DNA of 64,000 nucleotides from Galbula dea. Its lineage: Eukaryota > Chordata > Aves > Piciformes > Galbulidae. The first letter of the stretch is position 1, and the number at the start of each line of letters is the position of its first letter. The DNA is taken from contig VWZX01008611.1 in NCBI GenBank assembly GCA_013399015.1, positions 77,472 to 141,471 of the forward strand, given 5' to 3'. Positions 12,501 through 24,500 of this stretch are shown here, one piece after another. The position numbers and the translations under genes are program-made. The notes below the pieces were generated by a model that searched no databases, was not told the origin of the DNA, and saw nothing but the letters and a program-made list of their open reading frames with translations.

Positions 12501-15500
12501 TCCCTTTTTAAATGAAGGATGACTATACTTCAGTGCACAATCTTCAGGTGAAAACACCGTTCAGTAAGCTAGTCAAATTCTGTGCTTACTATAACAGAAA
12601 AGACAGAAAAATAATAAGTAACTACTCTGCTAATGCAAACTGCTTGTCCACTTGCCTGAACAATACGACAAAAGCAGGATATTTGGCTATTTTCAACTGA
12701 AGACTAGCATTAGCACTAACAGAAACATCTAGAAGAAAAGTAGAAACTCCATAACAGAACAAATTTCTGCAATACACTGGATGAACCTTTCAAGTTCTGG
12801 TCTAATGTGATTAAACTTAACATTCTATGTATTTTCTTTCATTTCTGAACATATGCCACTATACTGCATAATAAGCAAGTCTCATTACAGCTTAGCAATA
12901 AACACAGCAAAACAGTATTTTTTAGTATGCGAGTTTGTTCACTGAAAATTTTCTTATTATGATTTCATTATCTTAGATTATAGTTAGTTTTATTAGTTTC
13001 ATCTTTTATTTGCAGTTACATCTTCTTCCCATAGGAGAAGAAGATATGCTTACTTTAAAAATACAAATTTAATTGGTTTAATGCACAAAAAGAGTTCAGC
13101 TGTTGGCAGTTACCCCTTCCAAATGCCTAACCAGTGTAATTTTAGTTTAAATGTTGACAACTTAGTTCCCATGGCTTTCTGTTATTTATTTAGGGCTAGT
13201 GAGATGGAAGAATATGAAGCTTCCACAAATTCTTTTAGAATGTACTAGTGGAAGAACAGCCAGTTATCGAACACTAAGGGTTATGGGGATGAGACAAAGA
13301 TAGGCTGACCAAGGTAAACTCATGAAGGAGACAGCACAAATATAAAATCGGTTATGTGGACTCAAGTGTATTATCTTTGAATGAAACTAGGGAATACAGG
13401 AAGTTAAAGAGATTTTGGATGAAAACCCATCTAATTTTTTACAGGACAACTGAGAGTTGTCTTCAGTTTAAACTATCACGAAGAGCTTCCCCTTGCTACT
13501 TTGGCTCACCGCACAGTTTTCCCCCGCTCTTCATTACACACAGATCCTCCTCAGTGCACTTGGATGACAGACCTATAAATATCTTCACAGCAACTTGCAG
13601 TTCAGCCCATCTGTTTGCCTTGTGTGCTCACTCCACTGGAGAGCTATTTATAAAGTAGTTCAAGTCACTCTTCAAAGCTTACCTACTCCGAAAGTTTGTC
13701 CACCTAAAACATAGGTTTGGCCTTATCTAAGAGAAGGAAGCCACTGGTGATATGATGGAGCATGCCTTTATAGTTACTGCAGATTAAGTACAGGAGAGAT
13801 GCTCAATGAAGGTAAAGAAGAGTATTTACACTGCATAACTTCAGGCATCTACTCTAAATTAGTCTCCAAAGGCTTCCTGAATAGCCAGTACGAGGGAACA
13901 AGAGTCCTGCAAAAAGACACCTTAACACAGGCGCCTCTTCTTCACCGTGTATACAGATGGCAACGACCAGCCTTTGGATAATGCCATCAGAGTTCAACAC
14001 TGCAACTATAGATGTGAAATAGCTGTGTTTACTATAGCATGAGATCTAGTCTGTATTCATATAGAAATAAGTAAAGTGAGTGTAAATAGATGACTTTTAA
14101 GATCTTCCTCTGGATTCTGAGGCTACTATTTCCATGGTGAATAATACAGTAAGCCCGCTGCGTATCCCTTGCATAAAGGCCGTTATTTGAAGTGTTTATA
14201 GCCACAGACACAATCTTTCAACATCAAAACAAGCTCAATAATTGCAGGAGAACAGGATACTAGAAAAGAAATATGTTGCATAATGACCACATTTTTACCT
14301 GTTAAACTGAGCAGCAACATATTTAACCTTACCTGGAACCCAATTTAAGTATCGAAAAGGAGCACCACCAACCCACTGCCATCCACTGTTGAAATTCAAA
14401 CTGTTAAGACCAAACCAGAGAGCAGAACTCAGTCTGCCAGTCAAACCTAGGTAACAGAGACAAAGAGAGATTCTGGAAGTGCACAGGAAGAGCAAACGCT
14501 TTCTCAGAACTTGAGAACTGAACTGTAGTTAGACTGTCTCCTGCTCCTTTTTCCCAGTACAAGTTTTAACAACTTTTAACCTTTTACTCAAGGTAGCTGT
14601 GCTAAATGTACAGAAAATGTCATCTTAAAGAGTCACTATAGTTTTAGAGCTTTCACGGTTTTAGGTGTGGAGAATTTCACTACGAGAGAAAAAAACCCCA
14701 AACTTCTGTGCGCTTCTGTAAACCAATAATCATAAATATGAAACAACTATTTTTGTTCCAGAATAACAAAAATATCGATAAAGTTGCACACCAGGTCACA
14801 AAACCTAAAAGGAAACATCAGTGGTTTCCTATTGTGTATTTTCTCTTCCAATACAATTAACAAGTGTAAGTTTCTATTTTATAAAACACTGTCAAGTAAA
14901 TAAATGGATTGCATTTTATCAAAATACATTAGAATGCAATCATTTCAAACATTACCTTTTTAGTAGCACATTTAGGACATCTTTCAGACTCATCAGGTTT
15001 TACTTTTTCAGTCAATAAGTCAGATTTCCAAAACCAGTTACAAATTATTGCTCAAGTTCTGAAAAGCACCTAGAAATATCATGCTTATGTATGGTCCTAC
15101 TGAATTATCTAGCATTATTTATAAGCATTATTTTCTTACAGGAGAAGCTTTGGAAGTTAAAAAAAACATCGAAGAAGATAAAAAATATAACAAGCTATTT
15201 CCTTATTAGTTCTTTTTCTTTCTTTTCATAGTTTAGCACATATGATGATACCAGAGCTTTAATGATGTAGGCCAAAAACACTGACTAGTACACACAAAAA
15301 GCAGAGCACAGAAAGGACACAATCTTGGAATCTGCATCAGTGGTTTACAAACTATTTTGCATTTTCCTGCATTCCAATATTCATTTTTTATTGCTTGTAT
15401 TACTTAATTACTGTGTTTTTATGTTACTGTAAGTTTCTGCAAATATTTAATCAGGATAAAATAACCGTTATCTGTCCAATTTTTCCAGTTGAATCATTCA

Positions 15501-18500
15501 AGTTAACAATTTAATTCTACCAATTACCAGAATTGAAGAAACATCCATTCTAAAGATGGAACATGCTATAGAAGCATCATTGCTACAATAATGCACTTTT
15601 AAAAAACAAAGTGATGGATAATATTACCCTACCTGTCAGGTATGTTTGTTCATGCAACTCTGTGATGCTTAATAACTCTGCTCTCTGTTGTTGACAGCTT
15701 TTTCTTGCCTGGTGCCATTTCAGAGCTGCCTGAGCGTTTATCTGGTACTGGACATTTGTTAAAGGATCTGTATTCCACAACATATCAATACTATTAACTG
15801 TAGAGACAAAAAGAAATGCTGTAACTAATCATGAAGATAGAGCCAGATAAAACACAGAATAAATTGTGTAGCAAAAATACGCAAAGCCTCCACATTGCTA
15901 TAGACAACCGGTTTGAAATGAGTCCTGAGGCTCTCTAAATGTAAGCAGATCCAGGGCAGAGCTATATCATGACAGCTATGTTGGACAGTAGACAGGTAAA
16001 GAAACAAGGTCACAGTTTTCTCTGGTATAACAAAGCTGCTGTTAAGGTAGATGATGAGTGGCTTAAGTCATACTAAAACAGTTGGTTTGTCACTGTGGAG
16101 GAAAAAAAGACTACAAACTTCCAGACTCGTGCAAGCTAAGGTGTATATCAAGCTGACCACTTTTCTGAGTTAAGAAACTCCAATTATTATGTAAAGTGGC
16201 CATGGATTTTCTTACTGTGATAGAGGTAATCAGACCCAAGCACTGAATTCAAAACTTACATTATCAGCATCTATCTCAGACTTTCTTACAACTCCTTATT
16301 TGTCTTATGCATGTATCTGACGTACCATCACGCTTTCTTCTCTGCTACATGACCTGTGACCTCCTTGAATACATGAACTTAGCGCATTTAGGTAATGCCA
16401 AACCAGTGGAAACATCATCCAGCACTGCCCAATATTAGAAGCAACCCCAGAAGGTATCACACTCCTGCAGCCTGTCCCAGCTCGTCTCAACTGAAGCCTC
16501 CCAACAAGCAACTGAATCACAGAATGTCAGAATGGTTCAGGTTGGAAGGGACCACCAGAGGTCATCTAGTTCAACCTCCCTGCTCTAGCAGGGTCACCCT
16601 GAGCAAGCTGCCCAGGATCGCATCCAGGCAGGTTTCTCTCCAGAGAAGAAGACTCCACAACCTCTCTGGGCAGCCTATTCCATTGCTCAGTCACCTTCAT
16701 CGTGTCTAGGTGGAACTTCCTGTGTTCCAGTTTGTGCCCATTGCCTCGCGTCCTATTGCTTGGACCCACTGAGAATAGCCTGGCTCCCTCCTCTTCACAT
16801 CCTCCCTTCAGATCCTTCTATCCATTGGTCAGGTCCCCTCTCAGCCTCTTCTCCTCCAGGCTAACCAAGCCCAGCTCCCCCAGCCTTTCCTCAGCAGGGA
16901 GATGCCCCAGCCCTTAACCAGCTTTGTAGCTCCCCAATGGACTCAGTCCAGGAGCTCCATGTCTCTCTTGGGCTGAGGAGGCCAGAACTGAACAAAGGAC
17001 TCCAGGTGCGGCTTCAGAAAACACTATGATTTTGTTCGTCAAAAATGGAATCTACAGGAGGCCCCAACACTGAGCTATATATCACAGAAAGAGATTAAAT
17101 TTGCATGAAAAAAGCAGAATATAGCAGAGGTCACTGGATGTGTGCTGACAATAGGAAAACAACCAAAATTACTGCAGCCTGTATCAGAGTTTCTCAAGTT
17201 GCAAGCTGTGAAAATTTGAGAGAAAGAGGTCTTTTCCTTTTCTGAATTCTGAGAGTTCAGAAAACTTAGCTGTGCAAGTAAGAGGAAAACAGTACCATAA
17301 ACAAAACTCCAGAAAAAGGATGATACGTGTTACATCAGCAGGTCAGCAAGCAGTTCCACTTTTTCCTGTATTAAATGTGATAGTCTATAGTGAAATGCTT
17401 GTTTTCAAATAATTTTTAAAAAATGCCAAATATAATCCACTGCAATAATAACATTTGACTAAAAATGGGAAATTTCATCCCATTACCATAACCCACAAAT
17501 CAATTTCCATCCAAGATTTTTTATGACAAAATGTTTTATGAAGGAAAAATCTCTTCACTACAATATGTTCTATAAGACCATAAATTCCTGTGCACAAACC
17601 CAAGCCTGGGATAAAATAGAGACTGCAAAACCAGTAAAATATCTGTAATTCAGTAAAGAAAACTGGCTCTGACTTGAAAAGGTTTTATAAATCTTGTACA
17701 ATTACTACAGAGGAAGAAGTAAACAAGTCTCAGGCATTCATTCAATGTTCCACCTCACTCCCCCAGTCTCGTAATTTATTTATTTAAACCTTGGAAAATT
17801 TGCTTTTAAGGCATTAGAGGTCTATGAGGTCAAATGCCTTCACAGAGCAGGGTTTGGGGAAATCTGTATGCTATTGTTTAAACCTTAGTATCCCCAGAGA
17901 AACCAGAAGATGAATCACTTTTCTGGAAGGATATATTTTAGCATCTAAACTAAATTAATGTTAAACCACACTTGTCTTTAGTACACAACTGGAAGAAGAA
18001 TAGAAAAGCTGAACATCCTTACACAGATGAATTCAACATGTATTTTCTGTATACACTGTAATGAGTGAGATCTAGCTACTTCCGCTACAATTCCTATCAG
18101 AATTCCAGAAGCACAATATAGTAAGTTGGAAGATTTCACTCATATCATACCAAAAATGCATTGAATTTCAGGTATAGCCCTTGACAAACAAGTTCAAACT
18201 TACAGAAAAGGCATAAAGACCTGGCCAATGTAGACATTTATAATTTTAAAAATGTCAATATTATATCAAAACACAGTATTTCTCTTCAATTAGGAAACTG
18301 AATAATCTTGAGAGATTTTAATTTTAAAATTGTCAGTTGAAATCTGGCCTCTGACTAGCAGTAACAGTAAACAGTAACAGTTTGTTCAGTTATCCATCCA
18401 AAACAAGGGGGAGTTTCTGTCCAATATCCTTGAAAAAATGCCTGAATAAAATCTTGGCAATCAAAACCTGAATATAAATCTTGTTAAACAATCTATAAAA

Positions 18501-21500
18501 TAATTGCCATCACTTTCTCTCTGAGCATGCAGTATAGAAGGAATCTCATAATAAAGACATTACAATTTATGTGAATTTGTTAAGCAGTGTATAAAGATAC
18601 AATGCTGTCAACAGCCAATAGATTTAGAGTTGATTAAAGTCTAAATTACACTAAACTGCCTTCACATGCTTATCTTCACTTAGATATCTTTTCCTAAAGT
18701 GCTCCTCTCTTTCTTTTTCCTGGATAAATTTGTGAGGTCCAAAGTCAGATTTTGAGTTCCAGGTAAATCAGAAGAAACAACACAATTAAACCCATATAAC
18801 TTAGTTGACCAATTCAACAGGCATTTTGAACCAGAGATAAAAGCACTGTGAAAAACACTCCAAAACATCTTGAAACACCCAGAAGATGAAAATGTCTGTT
18901 ATAAGAAGTATCAGTACTTGCAAATGAATACAAGGATGTAGATTTGACCACTAATTAACATACCAGGCTAAGACTACCTAAATATTTCCTCATTCTCTAC
19001 AATTTTTGTTTCCTTCCTAGTCAGCTGCAAGTTTTATGCATCACTTATAAGGCCTTCTAAATTCTTCACCAACATTCCAGCTCTTTCATTTGTCAAGAAA
19101 GGGGCCTCAATGGACTTTTGTCCATTTAAATACAGCTAAAGGCACACCACGACTCACTGTCCTGATGGTCTTAACACCGTTTTCTTCTCCAACACCTACT
19201 TTTATATTGCAGTGCAACACACAGCTCAAAAAGGTACAGCATAACCTGTAAAAAAACAGTATTTCCTAGGCTCCTAAGAACTGTATGATGCAGCAACAGT
19301 TTCTTCCGGTGAGATTTGGTTCTACTGCCACTGTACCAGTATTTTGTTTTAAAGCACCAAGTAAAGGGTCGTATTCACAGTTAGGTTACCTCCACTGTTC
19401 AAATTTCTGCAGCTCTTTTGAGTATAACTCTTATATGTATAGTCTTATGTCCTCCTCGTTGTGGAAAACATATGAGCCCGTTCTGCTCACAACAAAAACC
19501 TGACCAGTTCAGTCATCATAAGGTCACTGTACATCCAGGCCACAGTATGACCAGTTGTAAAAGTCTGCATCACTTATTTGTGTTATTGGCACCTTTGCTC
19601 CCACTGACAGTTAAAGAAACAGCAACACTTTAATCTTATTAAATAAACTTAAACATACAAAGACCTAAACATTCTTTGTATAAAGGGGCTGTTGAAGTTT
19701 GTTATCACACTCTCATGAAGTGCATTCCTCTTTCACAGGACTGTCTAAAACTTTTGCTACCACAGCCTGTCTCGCAGTAAAACATCTGACCCAAATTCGA
19801 GTATTTTATAGCCAGCACTGAAGAATCAGGAAGGAAACATGCAGGCAATCAGCATAAGGCAGGTTATTCCAAAAACAATCGCAGCCTTCTGAATGGATTT
19901 CCTTGAATTATGCCAAAGAATTTAAAAAAAAAGAAAAGTTAATGATGCCTCCAAATCACTATAATCAAAGAACACTAGACAGGTAGCATTCTTAAGCTAA
20001 CCTTGCATGCATTATATTAATGGGATTGATATGCCCAACATGATTTTAATATCTTGAAAACAATACTTACACAGAAAACAAACAAACAAACAAACCACCC
20101 ACCCACACAATTTTCATTTGTCTGAAATAACAAATGCAACATTCATGGAAATCAGGCAAGGACACTAATATTTCATCACCAGACCACTTAAGATCAACAC
20201 AAACTGCTTTCTCCACAAAGAAATATTTTTCTCCTTAGCTCTGACAACGGTCAGCTGGAGCATAAGCATACAGCAAAACACAAGAATAAAGAAGGGAGGG
20301 ATAAGTGCTACCTTTCTCAGCATGACAAAATAAGCAGCAGCTTGCAGGCAAAATGCTTACAGAAAATGTCATACAAAATGTCATACAGAAGTTCAGTGAA
20401 ACTGTATTCAAATTTAAAAGAATTCAAGTACATACAGGCATGTTACTCCATTTTACTTAAAGTAATAGCAACACTTCTACATAAAGTTCTGTATATTCAT
20501 AATACAAAGGTTGAAACTAACTATACTCAAACCAGGGAATCTAGAGTATAAGTATTTTTTACTGATTTTAAACACAGCACAAAGAATCAGGAAATACTGG
20601 GATTTAGTAAAAAGTTCATGTAAGCTCCTTCATGTTTAAAAGGAAATTCAGTCTACATTAGGTTATATTCTAGCTTCCAATTCTGCTGCACAAATTTCTA
20701 CAGGGCCTTTTGCATATACTAATGCAACATCTTCACATCTCATTAACTTTCTAAGTAAACGGTGCAAGTACAGATTTCAGCATATCACAGAATCACAGAA
20801 TCATTACGGCTGGAAAGGACCCTCAAGATCATCTAGTCCAACCGATAGCCCTACACTACTCTTATCCCCAACACGCTTTCACCTGGATGTAGCTGGTCAT
20901 TATTTTTTTAAGTTGAGCCTTATATTTGCACATTTAAGGAGTCCCTAAAAAGATAGCAGGCTGAATGAAGACAGAAAAACGCAACATTTCAAACTGTATT
21001 TTGTAGGCAAAGCAACAATAAAGACAACAATAGACAAACAAAGACAACAATAATTGCAGGCAGCTGCACAACAGCACTGCAGAATCATGAACATACAAAA
21101 CTTACATTTCAATGGGCAAAATCCATACATCTTGTCAACGTCGAAGTTTGAAGTGGTTCCACACCAGAACCAGCCATCTGATCTGCCAGCATCTGTACAG
21201 TCAGCATACCATTTATCACCAAACTTAAAAGGGAATACACAAGGTGCTCCATTGGCATTTCCTTTCACTGTGTAGGTATCTGGGGAGACACAACAATTTA
21301 AACATGTATAAGGAGTAAAAAGTATGGGTTATATACCGGTTCACCTTTATGATCATATCCTACAGCAAGCAGAGCCTGCTACCTTAGTACAAATTGGACT
21401 AGAAATGGGACATTGATCATTTCACTCTCTAGGTCTAAGCTGATACCCATGTTCAAAACTGGTCAAATTTTTATTGCTTAAGGAGGCCACTGACCAAAAC

Positions 21501-24500
21501 CGACCAAGCCAAGATAAGTACATTCATTCCTGTGCTAAATTTTACGTGCCTAATGACCAACAGTACAAAATCTGCACAAAACAATTTTCTTTTTAAGCAC
21601 AAACCACTGCTGATTCTTCTGTCAATGACCAATTTAACAGCTGACTGTTTCAGACAGGGAAGAGCACGTGCATAGAAACTTAAATCATACATATGACAGC
21701 GTGACTCCAATATACTACGCACAAACAAAATTTCCATTGATTTCTAAAAATTTTTGTTCCATCAGAAACCTGACTCAGTGACACTTGTCAAAGTAACTAC
21801 AGCAGTTTTCTGTGTGCGCCCAAATAACGTACATACATTGATAGGTAGACATAGAGAGGAACACTACTTGGGATTTGCTTTGCTGGAGTTCTTTTATTCC
21901 GGCTATAGACCAAGGACTAGTAATGTAATCATCCATGCCACAGAAAATGCACCCATACCTCCCTCTGTGACCTTTTCTGTTTATCAAAGAATACTAAATG
22001 GGAAGCCAAATGTATTCCCAGATAGTTACTATACATATATGTCTATATATGTGTGCGCATATGTATGTATTGTACGTAACTTTTTCAAATTCAACTATTT
22101 CCAATATCCTATCTCTTTCTCTAACACTTCAGGCCAACTATGTTAATCACTTCAAACATCAAGGAAGGCACCGTCAACATTACTGGAGCTGAAGATATCG
22201 AGAGTTAACCAAGTCCCTACAGCATAAATAATACTTGCTCCCCGAGGAAAAAAACCAAACAACATAATCAACAGACTATATACACTTACACTACACCTGT
22301 CTGTACACATGTCAATAACAAGAGCTATCATTAACTGTTGTGCAACAGCTATATACATGTTCTGAATCACCACAGACTTTTCTTCCCCTCTCCAAATGAA
22401 TCACTACCATGCATGGGTAATTATCTATCAGAACTGTGACAACAATGCAAACTGAATCCTTCAAAAAACATGAAATACACTCTTAAGTATCACTGATTTC
22501 AACAGAAGTTACATTCATCAATGAGAAGGTGGAAATTCTCCTACACCTCTACACATTTAAAATCAGACACACATAGAAATCAGTTTGAAATACAAAAATT
22601 AACTTACAAAACTTTACCTTCATAGCCTCGAGAACACAGATCGTCTGTTGTTCCGTAGACTTTCCACCTACTCCATAAACCAGATCCCTTGTACAGCATA
22701 ATATTCCTTTCCTGTCTGTTTCCATAGTTGAAAAACAAATCTTCCCCTTGGATTGCAAAGAGTGTCTCATTTCTGCATTCCCATCGCTGAAGTTCACTAG
22801 CCTTGTCACAAGGATACAGCGTGATCGGAACCCAGTCTTTCTTCGAAGGCACTCCCAAGCACAATTTGAATGCTACGCTCATAAGCTGGTGATCTGAGAC
22901 CCACCTGAATTTTTGTGACTCATTTTCTTGAATGCAAGGAGCAGTAGTCACTGAATTAGAACTTTGAGCCAGTACACAGCGCTTGTGATCTTCATTATAG
23001 ATTAAGAAGATGCTAGTATCTGAAAGACAGAAAACACTGAAATCATTTGGTTTGAAATAATCTTACCTACTATCTAAACGAAATAAGAATCTTTACACTA
23101 CTCTTGGGGTTAAAATCTCATCACCTGTTCAACTAAAGAAGGTGTGGAGCTCCACATCTGTTAAAGGCTGTAGAATGCAACTAGCTGAGAGGTGAGGCTA
23201 AATTGAAGAGAAAAAAAACATTCGTGGTGTTATTCCAAGCTACACTTGTCACTGAAACAAGGGAGCATGCATACGGTACACTGCAGATCCTGACACTGAG
23301 CACTCCAGCAGCACTGGCTTCTTGATCCTGGCTCCCACTAAGTTCTTCAGGGTCCATTTCCCCACAGTGGCAAGTTCTGTTCTCATAAGCTTTGCTAAGA
23401 TCCTTGAAGTCTTAAGTGATGGGAAGGGTATTTTTTAAGCTTTATGCACAAGGTACTTGCAGGGCTAGAACAGCATACTCATTTTTCACTTGACTGCTAT
23501 TATCGGAGATTTCCTTCTCCTTTCTTACACTTCTCCATGACGAATGAAATACTGACAATGGTGGGATTTGTCATCATAGGGTATGCCTCTTATTGACTTA
23601 CGAAAATCTACAAGGGTCTTCATAGCTCCCAAAGTTATTTCTCCCTCTTAGACAAGTGTGCTTCACAGTATGCCTGGGAACCCTTGACAGGTATTCAAGA
23701 TTTATTTCAAAAACGTAACCACCAGAAAAGTTTTTAGCATATCAGACTTGGATGTACTTGGAGTACAACATTTCTGAGCTGGTTTTGCCCAAAGACTGAG
23801 AATGTCTCCTCTCTGATCCCCCTGAGACATATTTTAGCAGAGTAACTTAAGAGTTCTCTCTGATATTAGGTCATATAACATAAAAGGATGCACAAGGTCT
23901 TAAAACTGTATTTTAACTGGGCTACATAATAGGAAAGAGAAATACTAATTCGCATGACTGGAGATTGAAGCTATTCTGAAACATCATTTATTTCAGTGTA
24001 TGATTGCTGAATTAAACAAGTTCTACAATGGAGAACAATTTAAGGCTAACCACAGAAATTTTTCCCTTCTCTGCTGATGCTCCAATGTGGAAACGACGGT
24101 ACTTCTCTGCGGAAGACAACCTGGGAACAAATAACCTCTCTCCCAGAGAAATTGCTGACCTAGACTTATTTCATCTGCAGTTCAGTTTCCTTCTCCTGTC
24201 CTTTGGCTTCCAATTCATTGGGAAGTAGTGTAAAACTGATGTGCACTGGATACAGAAATTGTTGCCTTTTGCCAATCTGTTTTACTTACAGACAATACAA
24301 GGAAATGTGCAATTATCACTGCTGCTGATAACATTTTTTTATTCTGCTTTTCTACTAACATTTAGCACTAAGTTACTGTAAACTGATAAAATGCAATGCT
24401 TGCAACTCTCCTTTTCCTGAAATCTCATTTAAAGTTCTAGGGCGAAAGAGATGTCAGACATTTTCACACATGTGGAAAGTGCTGCCTGATCTTTCAAACT

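Larger units (their letters stand above)
15798..21105 (-). other. MRC1 intron 3
   Basis: The largest complete MRC1 intron here, 5.3 kb, with CR1 copies at 16,513-17,017 and 20,785-20,878 and a simple repeat at 20,076. The rest is unannotated A/T-rich DNA. Confidence 0.8.

Noticed and set aside
21754..22146. 130-codon + strand frame in MRC1 intron 2
   Set aside because: Antisense, runs into an alternating TATG stretch, and shows no domain.
22604..22951. ATG-started frame read as a separate small protein
   Set aside because: It is the inside of MRC1 exon 2; the Met is an artefact of reading past the exon, whose true border is the acceptor at 23,019.
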